Source: Spongospora subterranea f. sp. subterranea
Lineage: Eukaryota > Endomyxa: Phytomyxea > Phytomyxea > Plasmodiophorida
Assembly (NCBI GenBank): GCA_049724395.1
Contig: JAUGWO010000048.1
Coordinates: 62,001-126,000 of the forward strand
Reading direction: 5' to 3'
DNA length: 64,000 bases
The notes under the pieces were generated by a model. It had not been told where the DNA came from. It made no database searches and saw only the letters and a program-made list of their open reading frames with translations. Both the position numbers and the translations under genes were made by a program. Position 1 is the first letter of the stretch. The number at the start of each line of letters is the position of its first letter. Shown in pieces: positions 33,996 to 45,605 of the stretch.

Positions 33996-34399
33996 TTTAA
34001 GGGCATGCAATGTCGCTGTTCACCGGTCCCCACTTGGTGTCCTTTTCAATTTCAACCGTCGTGGTAGATGAAAGGATTTCTAAGGACCATCTGGGCAAAG
34101 GATTTTGAGATCTGTTCAGAAGGTTCCGCACAAGGAAAGCACAACGAAAAACATGAATAAAATTTCAATGACTTTCAGTTGATCGTAAAAATAGTGAGAT
34201 TGCTCACCTTGCAAGTTTATAGTTGACTGCAATGGACCTTCTGAAAACGTGATGTAATGGGTTGGAAATTGATGGAGGTGATGTGAAAGGTCCTGGCCAG
34301 GGAGTTTGTCTCAATGGTTTTAATGGAATAATTTGAAGAATCGACTTTGGAATGAACCAAATGTGCTCACAATGTTTTGATATTGACTAGTCGGCGACG

Positions 34400-35560
34400 G
34401 CTGATAAAATCACCCGATTCTTCCCTATTGATTATCCATTGCCGCCATTATCCTCATCAAGTGGATCATCCGATTCTTCTCTATTGATTGTCCATTGTCG
34501 CCAATATCATCATAAAGTGGATCACCCGATTCTTCTCTAATGGTTGCCCATTGTCGCCAATATCATCATAAAGTGGATCACCCGATTCTTCTCTGTTGAT
34601 TGTCGATTGTCGCCAATATCATCATCAAGTAAATCGCCCGATTCCTCTGTTTTCTCATATTCATTCGTCGTGCCATCTTGGACATGTCGGTAGGTGACGC
34701 CAACATCAGGAACGCTTATGGTCATACATCGCTTTGTCTTCGTCAAAGACTTGGCCGATTACTAAAAAAAAATGCGACCAAAGGCAGCGTTCGGTTGAAA
34801 GGCATACCTAGGTGTGCGAGCTGCAGCGACAAATGAACAATGAAATGCAAGTTTTGTATAACGGACTGGTCACTCAACTGAAGAATGCCGAATTATGGCA
34901 AAGTACGCACAAGAATATAGAAAGAAGTCCAACAGACGGAAGCACCAACAAACCTACTAGCTGTTCTTCAGTTGGATAAAATGGGGATGACAATTTTTTT
35001 TTTGTGGGCATTCTTCAGTTGAGTGACCAGTCCGTTATACAAAACTTGCATTTCACTGTTTAGTTGTCGCTGCAGATCGCACACCTAGGTATGCCTTTCA
35101 ACCGAACACTGCTTTTGGTCGCATTTTTTTTATGTAATCGGCCAAGTCTTTGACGAAGACAAAGCGATGTATGACCATTAAGCGTTCCTGATGTTGGCGT
35201 CACTTACCGACATGTCCAAGATGGCACGACGAATGAATATGAGAAAAACAGAGGAATCGGGCGATTTACTTGATGATGATATTGGCGACAATCGACAATC
35301 AATAAAGAGGAATCGGGTGATCCACTTGATGATGATATTGGCGACAATCGACAATTAATAGAGAAGAATCGGGTAATCCACTTTATCATAATATTGGCGA
35401 CAATGGACAATCCTTAAAAAGAATCGGGTGATCCACTTGATGAGGATTATTGGCGACAATGGACAATCATTAGAGAAGAATTGGGTGATCCACTTTATCA
35501 TAATATTGGCGACAATGGACAATCAATAGAGAAGAATCGGGTGATCTACTTGATGATGAT
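34400..35560. repeat. Large inverted repeat, arms ~500-550 bp, with 56-bp satellite in each arm
   Basis: Left arm 34400-34905 and right arm 35003-35560 are reverse complements, with a ~100-base spacer. Inner arm parts share gcattcttcagttgagtgac and aggtatgcctttcaaccga. Outer parts are arrays of a ~56-base unit (ttgtcgccaatatcatcat; aagtggatcacccgattctt), about four units on the left and five to six on the right. The inner part codes a version of the VFDEDKAMYD string seen at 22.9 and 25.7 kb, followed by HVQDGTTNEYEKTEESGDLL. Confidence 0.9.
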
Positions 35561-35603
35561 AATGGCGGTAGTCGCCAATTTTCTACCGCGCAAGTCCCCT
35601 GAT

Positions 35604-35851
35604 CAGTGGCGGTATGTACAGTAGGGCGGTTTGTACAGTAGGTCAACAGTGGCGGTATGTACAGTAGGTCAACAGTGGCGGTATGTACAGTAGGTCAACA
35701 GTGGCGGTATGTACAGTAGGTCAACAGTGGCGGTATGTACAGTAGGTCAACAGTGGCGGTATGTACAGTAGGTCAACAGTGGCGGTATGTACAGTAGGTC
35801 AACAGTGGCGGTATGTACAGTAGGTCAACAGTGGCGGTATGTACAGTAGGT
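35604..35851. repeat. 26-bp minisatellite, ~9.5 copies
   Basis: Unit acagtaggtcaacagtggcggtatgt, nearly identical copies. It borders the large inverted repeat and ends just before the small membrane protein gene, where it may sit in the promoter. Confidence 0.95.
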
Positions 35852-35933
35852 CCCCGCGATGCATGTGATAGGGCACTACTCTGTGATGTGATGGACATGA
35901 CTCTACCTACCACTCTCGTGTCTGCTCATCATA

Positions 35934-36373
35934 ATGAATATAGTCCGAAATATTCTATCGTATGAACCTGATGAACTGGAGATTGATGGTCTTAATCACT
36001 GCAGACAACATGTGGTCACCAGATTTGTCATTGGAGCTGCAACAATGGGCACATTATCTATTGGACTATTGGGTCAGTACCCTTGCCCTGGATTGTTTTC
36101 TCTCAAAAATCACTCAAAAATCGACCGCAAAGCATTATATTGCCGTTTTATTGTATATATTTTCAGGATTTGCCAACTTAACGAAATAATATAGGTAGTT
36201 TGAAATACAGTGGCAAATTGCAGAAGGGCATCCCTCATTGCCTGGCATTGGTGTCGGGGATGATGGTGTGTGGAGCGGGATTTGGGCTCATCTCCTCGAC
36301 CCGTGGATGTATGGAGACCATCATGAGGATGAATCACGACGCTCCTCTACGCAAACAGCTCACTTCAGCGTAG
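35934..36373 (+). CDS. Small two-helix membrane protein, OCIA-domain-like topology
   Basis: Two exons (35934-36072 and 36195-36373; intron 122 bases, ends gtcagt...atatag). The ~105-residue product has CRQHVVTRFVIGAATMGTLS leading into a first membrane helix, a basic loop (SLKYSGKLQKGIPH), a second helix (LALVSGMMVCGAGFGLIS) and a tail (RGCMETIMRMNHDAPLRKQL). Cys at the start, GS-containing loop, second helix, then Cys...M...L/R resembles OCIA-domain proteins of mitochondria and endosomes, but the match is by pattern only. The splice keeps frame and both borders are good. A mitochondrial or endomembrane role is inference. Confidence 0.5.
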
Positions 36374-37118
36374 GGGATCGCCATCAGCCCTCGATCATAT
36401 CAAATTGTGACAGAATATTCAGAATACTAGAATGGAACCCATCGTTTGCCGACAAAATGCTGGAAAAAACAGTAAATGCTCAAAATCGCGAAAACAGATG
36501 ACGCGAGTTTTCGAAACAATACCAAAATTTGTCGAAAACTTTGTCCGGAATTTTGGTTTGACAGTTGTCGTTCCTGTTATGTATAAAGATTAGCATAATC
36601 ATATATTTGAACGGGTTTCACGTGGAGATCACCTCGACTATATAATTTGAACATTTTTCAGACATCTTGTACGTGTTGGCGGCCCATCTCTTCTTCACTG
36701 CTACTTCACTTGATTTTTCCGAACATTCAAGATGGTAACAACCGGAGACTCTTTTCAAAATATGCTGCTTTTTATATCTAGATCACTTTTTAAAATCACT
36801 GTGTTCAGATAAATTTCCGGATCTTCATTTCTCCATCATCGTCGTGTTTGTAATCTGTCCATCTGTTTACAGTGGTGTTAGCCATTTCCACGAAACCCTC
36901 TGTCGTTGCCAACGCCATCTTCTTTTCCGGTATATTTCCCTGACCAATAGTGCACAATCAACTCAATTGCGAAACTGTCGGGAATGTCCCGATTGGCACC
37001 TGGGTCTGTTGAGCAATCACTACATCGTCAGCTCCTAAATTCGATTGCGACGGAACCAGGTTCTCCACCGGCTCTGGGGCCACAGAGTTCCCTGGATGAA
37101 CAAGAATTGCCTTCGAGA
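36374..37118. other. Intergenic, nothing supported
   Basis: AT-rich spacer with a few small open frames on both strands. The 3' end of the next minus-strand locus may reach into its right part (a frame continues to 37119). Confidence 0.4.
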
Positions 37119-39703
37119 TCAACTCTCCAGTTTCGTGATCCCCATTCGTCCTTGGGACCGTCTCCTTCTCCAACTAGCAAATAGTTTTAGAACAAGCAAT
37201 GTCAAAGAGTTCCCCCTTCTGTTTACCCGTTCGCCTTCATGATCACAATTCAATTGCCCGATTGGTCGGTATCTCCAACGTATTGGCACACAGTTTTGAA
37301 CGACCATCCCGACTTTCGCGCTCATCAGCTCAAGTTTCTGATAAATCTTGACGACGTCGTTCCAGATCTCCTGCCAGGTGTCTGGATTTATTACCGAATC
37401 TAAACACTCAATTGCATTGGAACACGAACTCGACGAACAACGCTCGATTGGCGTCAGACCTGGTTTCTCATTGGCGTAAATGAAAGCGGGAAAATCGGGC
37501 TTTGCCGGGCGTTTCACTCGAAAAGTGGCGGTTGATCGCCCTCAATTTCGCCTCTTCTTCCTGTACGAAAACTTATACAGTGCGGGCGAGTGTGACCATG
37601 CATGGCGCCACTCCCCCACCTCAGCTCGTCGCAGATCGTCCAGATAGATTTTCATGTTCGACCCGGTACTTTGCTTGAGTTCTTCCAAAATCGTTTCGAA
37701 CAACAACAAATCCGACGAATTCAACACTGAACTGTGAGTGAGAACCCCAAACTGACCATTCTGACCGGTGTTGAATTTCTCACCGATGAGCGGATGACGA
37801 AATGGATCAGTTAATCGCAGCAAATTCAGATCGGAACCGATGCCGTCTATTTGAGGTGGTGTTGAATCGAAAGGGGTGGTTTCCCATGGGGATTTTGTCG
37901 AATGGCGCCTAACCTGGATTTATCTTGATCACGTCGACCTGCGAATACAACCGTCGTTCGGCCTCTTGAACAATATGATACTGTGCTGTGTAGACCAGAA
38001 CGGAACCCTCTGCCAGATTTCCGATTCAAATCATCTTACCTAGTGCGATCGAAAATGCTCTTACCGGATACGTAGGGGTCTTTTTTGCAATAACGAAACA
38101 ATTTAATGTCTTTGAGAAGAATTTGAACGAAACATCCATTGCGAAGCTGTTTTTTTTGCACTTGTTAATTCGACGTTGAGTCGTGAACGCAACGGGTTTC
38201 GAGTGGTACCTGAGCTCTGATTCGATCGTTGAACAGGTCGATCTGTTTGGCGACGGGACCCCAGAGTCGGTTGATATATGAAGCCACGACCAGGAAGCCG
38301 AAGAAGCAATCATGATACTCAACGATTGTGACGCTGCAGAAACCCGATCCACCTGAAAAACAGAAACAAAGACCATTAGGGCAACGCTGAGGAGCAGTTT
38401 CGGGAATTTGTGAACTTGTTTCTTGCAGAACGCATTGATTTGTTGTAAATCCTTGGGCATAAACGTCAATCAGAGCACGACAAGCTCGTATTAAACCATA
38501 GACGATCGCCAGCTGGACCCTAAAAGGTCATTATCTGGGTAAAGGAATCTGACGAGGCGAATGGACCCGTTGTACATCAGAACAGGGACCCGGCGAATAA
38601 TCGCGGGCAATGCAAGAGCTCGCGACGGCAGCGATAAACGGCGCTTGCTGAGGCGACAATATGGCGTCGTCATTTGCGGAACTAAATCGTATCTGGAACA
38701 GAGTTGAGCGCTGTTAGAAGCGAAACCAAATTGGACTATATCCACCAACCTTCTACCGAATTTGATTTTCCACGATCTCTCGAGGTTCTCCATCATCATG
38801 TTGATATCGTCAACGTATAATCGCACCTTTCCATACGAATCTGAGATTGTTTTTCATGAGCCATAAAGCTCATCGGGTACTTTGAACGGCAGATTCCGTC
38901 GAATCGCTTCCCGCGTTTTTGAGCGAATGCGCCATGACGATGACCGGGCCGATGGTCGAATGTGGGTCAGGACACGGGTCTGAACCAATAGCGTTGACCC
39001 CTGCTGATCTATGCGAATGACATCCTGATCGAGATGCGGTCGGAACAATGAACCAATCCCAAGGACAATGGGAGACCTGTTTCCAAATGCTGCACGAGTG
39101 CCCATTTCCATACCGAACAAGGATACGATCATGATAGAGCTCCGACATGATCTGGAACCGGAGCTGACGGTAGCGCCATGTTGGCCAGGTGATGGCCAGG
39201 ATCCAGATCGGCAGAGAGACCCATTTAGATGCCGGCGGCTGTCGCTCTGGACCGTATAATCTCGCCACCGACCCGACCCACACGTAGTTGGCGATCACCC
39301 CAATGGATGCGGCGATGGTTAACGCCATGACCGTCATTACAATCCACAAACCTCCTCTGGATCTGGGGAGTGTCAAACCACAATCAATAAACTGTGCTGT
39401 AGCCGATTTGTTCACTGAAAATGGTAATCGTGATTTTGGGAATAGGTTTCGGCTACTCAAAGAGCGAGTTAGCGTTGGACTAAAATAATCAACGAAATTC
39501 GAGTACAGTACTGGGTGGGGGTACGAACCTATTCTCCCTATGGACCAGATCGGATGGGGATGGGGCTGATGTGTAATTGGGCATTGGCTGTTGGTCGGCC
39601 AATCCATATTCATTAGGATCGTCTATCGGGGGCGGCGCCTCAACCACCTGCAACCTTTGCAGATTCAGCATTAGGAACAACTTAGTGCTCAACGGTACTC
39701 ATC
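37119..39703 (-). CDS. Unrecognised multi-exon membrane protein locus (one or two genes)
   Basis: Likely start at 39703: MST, a 44-base intron, then VVEAPPPIDDPNEYGLADQQ, and after another intron a membrane helix (LWIVMTVMALTIAASIGVIA), KWVSLPIWILAITWPTWRYR, then DQDVIRIDQQGSTLLVQTRV and TREAIRRNLPFKVPDELYG. Further exons: VRLYVDDINMMMENLERSWK; GSGFCSVTIVEYHDCFFGFL; NRLWGPVAKQIDLFNDRIRA; SVLVYTAQYHIVQEAERRLY; GIGSDLNLLRLTDPFRHPLI; EELKQSTGSNMKIYLDDLRR; and at the end NPDTWQEIWNDVVKIYQKLE. These read as real coding with short introns between them. I cannot identify the family. A break into two genes near 38.5 kb, where a hydrophobic signal-like stretch (LLLSVALMVFVSVF) occurs, is possible. Confidence 0.5.
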
Positions 39704-39988
39704 ATATAGGAAACCGATCATATTCCTTGTTATAGGGGTTGCGTTGCCCGGAACCAGCGACCAAATAATTATGAGCGGTGTCGTCTCAACAATGACCCAA
39801 TTCTAGTAATGGCGATCCGGAACAACACGACTTGATCGGTTATGATTTAATGATCAGCATAATGGGTTTACAGTGGATTTGTATTGAGCGAGTGTGGATT
39901 TGTATTGAGCGAGTATCGGGATACGAGTGTTGGATTAACCATAATCATCAATCACACAACCCCCAACTAGGACCATCACCCGATATCA

Positions 39989-40650
39989 ATGTCTTCGCCA
40001 TTTCAACAACTCCAACGACATGACACTGCAGATGATTCCACCGTCATCTTCAATCTGATCGACATCAGATTTATATTGCAATTGTCTCGTTTGCTTGCAA
40101 AACAACGACCAACATCCAGTTGGATCAACGAGACACAAACGATTGCTGAGGAGCTGCGTTTGAATCATCGCGAATCATCAGCGTTGCCAACGCATCAAAT
40201 GATGTTCGATCCGTGGGACAATACGGCGGTAGAGCGTATCGCTGCTAAGGATTTTACATGTCGTCCACAGTTTCTGACGTGGCGAAAGTTCGCAGCGGAA
40301 TGCCATGTTCCTGGCCACCCTTCCATTGTGTTGCGAACTTCCGCCACTTCAAACAATGTGGACGACAGCGATTCGCTCCATCGCCGTATTACGCTGGGCC
40401 GGTTCAACGCCCCTCTTAAGCCGACGCAAACGCCGCCAATGCTCTCCAGAAGGAAGTTCAGGTGCTGCAAGAGCAGCTCATCCTCACCATCACCACAAGG
40501 GAAGTGCTGCGCCCCCTCCTCCCAACACGCCATCGACAATGCGCTCAACAACGAGTTGTTTGACGAAATGCGTCGCTTCACCATGGTGCCAGTCGTATGG
40601 CGCCATGAAGGGGACGAGGGAGCGACTTCGCGGAAAATCCAAGATCATTG
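39989..40650 (+). CDS. Unrecognised gene, coiled-coil segment
   Basis: Begins MSSPFQQLQRHDTADDSTVI and continues IDIRFILQLSRLLAKQRPTS, WINETQTIAEELRLNHRESS, FTCRPQFLTWRKFAAECHV. The single frame stays open to 40651, but a different frame near 40430-40510 reads ANALQKEVQVLQEQLILTIT, clearly a coiled coil, so I suspect an intron in the middle. Last coding: LNNELFDEMRRFTMVPVVWR. It lies about 55 bases upstream of the LC8 gene on the same strand. Not identified; perhaps a cytoskeletal adaptor, on the coiled coil alone. A 22-base direct repeat (gtggatttgtattgagcgag) lies upstream at 39873-39915. Confidence 0.45.
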
Positions 40651-40706
40651 AGTCACAGACACATATCGACCGTCGTTGTGTTTTGGCGGAAAACGAGGTG
40701 ATAACG

Positions 40707-41041
40707 ATGGGCGTTCCCGACAATTCAGCTTCGGTGGTGAAGAACGCCGACATGAACGAAGCCATGATCGAGTTCACAAAGGCGACGACCAGCAAGGCGT
40801 TCACCGAATGCAAGCGCGAGGTTGACATTGCCGATCTGCTGCGAACGGAGTTCGATCGCCAATACGGACAAACGTGGAATGTGATTGTGGGACGAGATTT
40901 CGGTTCCGATGTAAGGAATTGTTGGGGGCGGCTCAGGGCTGGAACAGGGGTTCAGTGATTGATCAGGTGACCCATGAAGCGAAGAGATATATCAACCTTC
41001 AGGTCGGGCAGTTATCGATTTTGATATGGAAATCGGGATGA
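40707..41041 (+). CDS. Dynein light chain LC8-type
   Basis: LC8 is a small homodimeric hub protein of dynein motors and many other complexes. Exon 1 (40707-40910) gives MGVPDNSASVVKNADMNEAM and EFDRQYGQTWNVIVGRDFGS, matching VVIKNADMSEEM and the [20 protein letters not shown] signature. Exon 2 (40967-41041) gives VTHEAKRYINLQVGQLSILI then WKSG, like [24 protein letters not shown]. The 56-base intron has gtaagg...gatcag ends. About 92 residues, the usual ~90. Upstream in-frame sequence exists, but the chosen Met fits the family start. Confidence 0.92.
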
Positions 41042-43096
41042 ACAACAGACGTTGGACGAGATCTGCTATATATATATAGGAGTGTATATAAATGGTTGAG
41101 ATTACTTGGGAGCGTTGACAGTCTGCCTGGGGAAAGGGCGACAAACACCTTCGTTGGCGGCAGATTCAAACCTATCAACAAAAACAATCAGAAATCGTTT
41201 GGATGTGAAGAAATGCGATGGTTTCCCAACATAGTGGTGAACAATGACGTTAATTGGTCGAGATTGAATGTGACGGTCGTGATATCCTGTACTGCATGGT
41301 CCAACGCCGCTACAGATCGGTCGAGGCGCGATAACGACAACGATAACGCCTCATAATCATGGCTCATTATTACTATAATTTGTTCTCACTATCGAAATTG
41401 GGACCCGCGGCGATGATCGGAACGAGGCGTGTGTTCTGTAGCGCCATCAGGCCGGCACGGCGGCAGCGGCACGTTATACCCGTGGGGGACTGGAGGGGAG
41501 GCCGCTCCCCTCGCTTACCTTGACAGTTTCCTGAAACAACGTTAATTCGTCCTGGATCGATATTTTCTGATCTAGTCGCGTTCCGATATACAACCGATCC
41601 CTCCCATTGTTCGGCAGAATTTGTGTTGTTGTTGTTGTTTTTCAATTATGGCTCATTTGTCGGTATCCGGTGGTGGAGCTATCTGAAATTCAGGAGGGGT
41701 CGAACTGAACATGTTCGACTCGGTGGGTCGAGTTCAAGAACCGGGAACTGTATTATGGGAAAACGGGACGCGTTCCCGAGTACAATCAGAGTCGCTGGGA
41801 AACCGGAAACAATAATGGACACCTCTGTCGCGATTTTTGTGAACGTCAAACAGTTTCGAAATGAGGTGATCAACGACCGCAATATCATTATACGATGATT
41901 GGATTGAAAACCGGGGGCGATATCTTACCCGAATCTGTCGCCGCAGCGCCTCCTATCATTACAGGAGACGCCCTCCCTCTTTGTAGTTCGGTTTCGTGCT
42001 CAAATACGGCGCTAGGTCAGGTGGGGCCGATCGCCCACGAATCAATCCCAAGCGCCCATCTGTTTGTGGACGGATTCACAACCTATTTCAGACATCGATC
42101 GCCGTCAAACACAGGGCGCCCTATCGCCACATCATCAGATCGTTCCAGGTTCCGATATCTGTTTCCCCCAACCAGATCCGTTTTCCTCCGTTCATACCAA
42201 CCTTGAAACAAAAAGCAAAACCCCAAAATGGACAGGGGCACGTTGTGCCTGTCCTTTTTGCTTTTTTGATTCAATTTTATTGACAATTCCTCGATTGCAG
42301 CTCGGTCTCGATATCGTCATCGATTTCTTGAAGTGACGTATTCATCGCCTCCAGCTCTATATCATTTCACGTCACGATCCTGAACTCAAAGCTATTTACA
42401 AGACCACGATCTCTCATCACAGGTTGTGAAAACGTTCGGTGGCCGATGATGTTTTGTGTATTTCGAGCTTGTTTGTTGATAGAAAGTGACGCGTTGCAGA
42501 ATTGAAGGCGATCGAGATCCATTCCCGACACGATCTGCTGTGGTATCGGCCACAGACACTGAGGAAGGCGGTCGAGGCCTGTTATCAGCGACGACTGACC
42601 CAACACCGATCCGTTGAAGACGATCTGAAACGGCGCCTGACCAAGCAACACCCCTTGGACCATAACTACCAGTTGACTATTGCGAGGGGAAACGCCACGA
42701 TTAACACTCCCTCTTTGGCCATTGTTGATTGCCGTTTAGTTTTGTTGATGGCGATATTTCGTGTCGATAATGATCGTGTTTACTGGATAGGCGTATCGAT
42801 CGTTATTGGACTCATTCCTGAATCATAGCGACCCGGATTTCCAGTTGACTCCACCTCCTGAAACCATCGACAACGATATATAATTGAACTACACACAATG
42901 GCTAAAACAAACACAAAACCACAAAGCTCGGGCGATCTCAATGTGTTTGTTTCTTATCGATATTGTTTATGAACTGTTGAAGTTGTGGGAGAATCATGAT
43001 TACGGTCCTGAGACGACGCAATCTGTTTCCGGGACTAAAATGCCAACCCGCTTGTTTCGGTCGTTTTGTGTTCTGCGACGGGTCGATCGCCCGCCA
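41042..43096. other. No firmly supported gene; several coding-like exons
   Basis: Plus-strand frames at 41895-42283 (SPNQIRFPPFIPTLKQKAKP after a possible intron ending acctatttcag) and 42502-42828 (LKAIEIHSRHDLLWYRPQTL, RKAVEACYQRRLTQHRSVED) look like exons of an unidentified plus-strand gene. Minus-strand frames at 41888-41679 and 41645-41373 are also open. I cannot connect them. A plus-strand frame reaching 43162 overlaps the last tubby exon and is a shadow in that part. Confidence 0.3.
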
Positions 43097-45160
43097 TTAT
43101 TCACAGGCCAGCTTGTAATCGAAGCTGCTCAACGCAATCGCGAACGCTTGCAACGGTGTTAGAGGCGCCCTGAAATCACAATCGTCAAAGTGGAATACGA
43201 ATCAATTCATTTCGAAGAAAACCAATAAAAAACAGCTAATCAATGGCGGTTTTCATTCAGTGGAAATGTTTGACCTAATGTCCATCGTGAAGTTGTCTTT
43301 TGCAACGCGACCGAATTGCATGATGACGACAGCGTCGTTCTGAGAGGCGCTTCCCGATGAACTTGACGCCGATCCGCCGCCGGCCGAAAACGATCCCGAC
43401 ATCCCCGTCTGGATCAGCTGGAAATTCTTCACGCTCGCCATGGTGACGCGCCCGTTGAAGTTCAAGACGTAGGCGCCCACCTCTATCATGAAAATCGTCA
43501 TCGAAACAGCTTAAAAAATAAAAAAAATAACGTTTGAGCGAAACTTGAGGAATTTTTTTAGGGAAATCCAACGAGTTCCTTACGTTCACTCCATTTCGGG
43601 GATTTATTCTCGAGACAGAATATTTTATTGGAGGTCAGATGTTCACCGGATTTGAAGGATTCCGCCAGATCTGTTGGCTCATTGTTGCTCCTGATATATG
43701 AGATCACTGTTCAGATACGGGGGAGGGAATTGGACCAGGAATCCGACGGCTTACAGCGATGGGATCAGAACGGTCATCTTCCTGGGGCCTCGTGACCCCA
43801 ATATATTCGACTGATAGAATATGCACCCGAGTTCCTGGCGCAAACAATCAGTTGCTGAAATCCTGGGGGGAGGAGATGGAACAGCTCATCGGGACCAGAA
43901 TCCGATGGGGCAAAATGAAACCCCAGAGCCCCATTGTGGCTAATACCTTTCTGGTACCAGGTGTTCGACTTATTGATGGGGGAAGACCTTTCTCGCTCGG
44001 CTTAACTTTCACACCGTCATCGAATACGAGGAACTCAGTACCGACGAAATTCGACCTGTTTCCATTGTGGGCGAGGTCACACAGGTAGTGTATTGGCCAC
44101 CGCGAATGGGTGATTACCTCAATTTCCCAAGATAATTCGCCGATGATTTACTGAGATCATTCGTATCTTTCGAGATCAAATAATTCGACGACTTGTTGTT
44201 GGTTCTGTCACAACCAGGTTCAATCAGTGCAATTCTATGAAGGCGCAGCGAGTTTCAGCAAACCGTTTCTTGGCGGCCAACACAAACCGGTCGCCGTGTT
44301 TCAGATACAGTTCGTATTTGGGATAAAGACGGTTTTTCAAGCCGCCCCTCTGTCTGATTATATAACATTGAAGAGGACCAGGGGGCGGACTGTGATTATA
44401 ACAACACCCAGATCAGTCAACATTTCGATCCCATCGCGGAACAACAACAAAACAAGACCCCGACAAAACCACACAAAATCAACAAGATCGAAATCGAAAA
44501 ACGCGTCTGAAGCTCGGCCCCGTTCTACACGCCATCGAAATCTGTTTTGTTCCGATATTGTGTGCCGATTACCTGTGAATGAACTTGTTCATGTCCTTGA
44601 TATCGAAATCGTAGTCGTTGTCGACGGCGTTCGGGTCGGCGACGTCGGGGGTGATGGGCACCCGTTTCGACATCGCTGGGTCGAATATCGGCTCCACCAT
44701 TTCCATCTCGCTCCGGTTCTCCTCGGACGAGACCTTGTTGCTGGCATCCTGCGACATCATTGACGGCGTTGAATGGCGCCATCCAACACCGTTACTGGCC
44801 AACCGGCCCCCTCATGTTACCTCGTTGTACGACGACTGATCGACGACGAACGCCGATTTCTTCGACTGCTGTGCTGGGCCGTCGTTGCCGCTCACCATTT
44901 TGACGGCCGGGGCGGCAATCGAGCCGACGTTCCGCGCTTCCTTCTTCTTCATTGCCAACGCCCTTTCATGGCAATGATTACTGAAAATTCCGAACAATCT
45001 GAAGTGGATTGTGGAACCTTTGTTCGGCGAGTAAATCTTTCATTTTGTTTTTCCGGCCGTCGACGCTGATGGTGGAACATGTATCGACCTGGTTAGGTGG
45101 GATTGGTTCGCTTTGGGCATCGCTCGTCTCATCCTCGAAGATGCGCTTGTTCACGAACAT
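43097..45160 (-). CDS. Tubby-like protein
   Basis: Tubby proteins bind PIP2 and carry membrane receptors into cilia. Start at 45160: [20 protein letters not shown], acidic/Ser-rich N-terminus with [20 protein letters not shown] and MNKFIHR. The C-terminal tubby beta-barrel follows in pieces: [139 protein letters not shown]; and the last exon [21 protein letters not shown]. These are the family signatures in order. An extra Gly/Ser insert ([16 protein letters not shown]) sits between KNFQL and the MQFGRV strand, where most family members have a short loop. At least eight short introns. It lies next to a CNG-type channel on the same strand; both are ciliary in other organisms. Confidence 0.92.
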
Positions 45161-45605
45161 GATGCCCAGAAACGGCGATGGCCAATGGACTAGCCGATAT
45201 TGGCGGTGGTTCAGTGGTGGTGGATGGGATCGGCTTAAGAGTACAAGGGATATTGATCTCCCAGACCAGGGACGATATCACGATCGTCTAATGCTGATGA
45301 TCGTGGCTATTCCCGCCAATCCGAATATCGCCTTGCGAGCCATTCCCTGATCTGAACCCTCTGAACCGAGATCAGGGATAGAAACGGAAACCAACAATGA
45401 AAACGCCAGTTTCTTGATCCACTGGAGAAACAATATGAACTCGGATTGCCAAGGCTGATGGTGAATTGGCTTCAACGGAGATCGACAATCAAATTTCCTC
45501 ATCACGAATTAACAAAACATGTAGAACAATCAACAGTCACTTTGAGGAAATTCATTGAAGACCTCCAGATTTATAGGAACTGACTCTAATCACGGTCAGA
45601 TTGGT

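Noticed and set aside
39489-39692. 67-codon frame as the start of the membrane protein
   Set aside because: It needs a non-ATG start; an ATG at 39703 with a 44-base intron gives a better N-terminus.
42884-43162. 92-codon plus-strand frame
   Set aside because: Overlaps in antisense the last tubby exon ([18 protein letters not shown]), which is unmistakable.
45278-45505. 75-codon minus-strand frame with a hydrophobic stretch between tubby and the channel
   Set aside because: Considered as a small mitochondrial assembly protein (PET117-like), but the conserved residues after the helix are missing.
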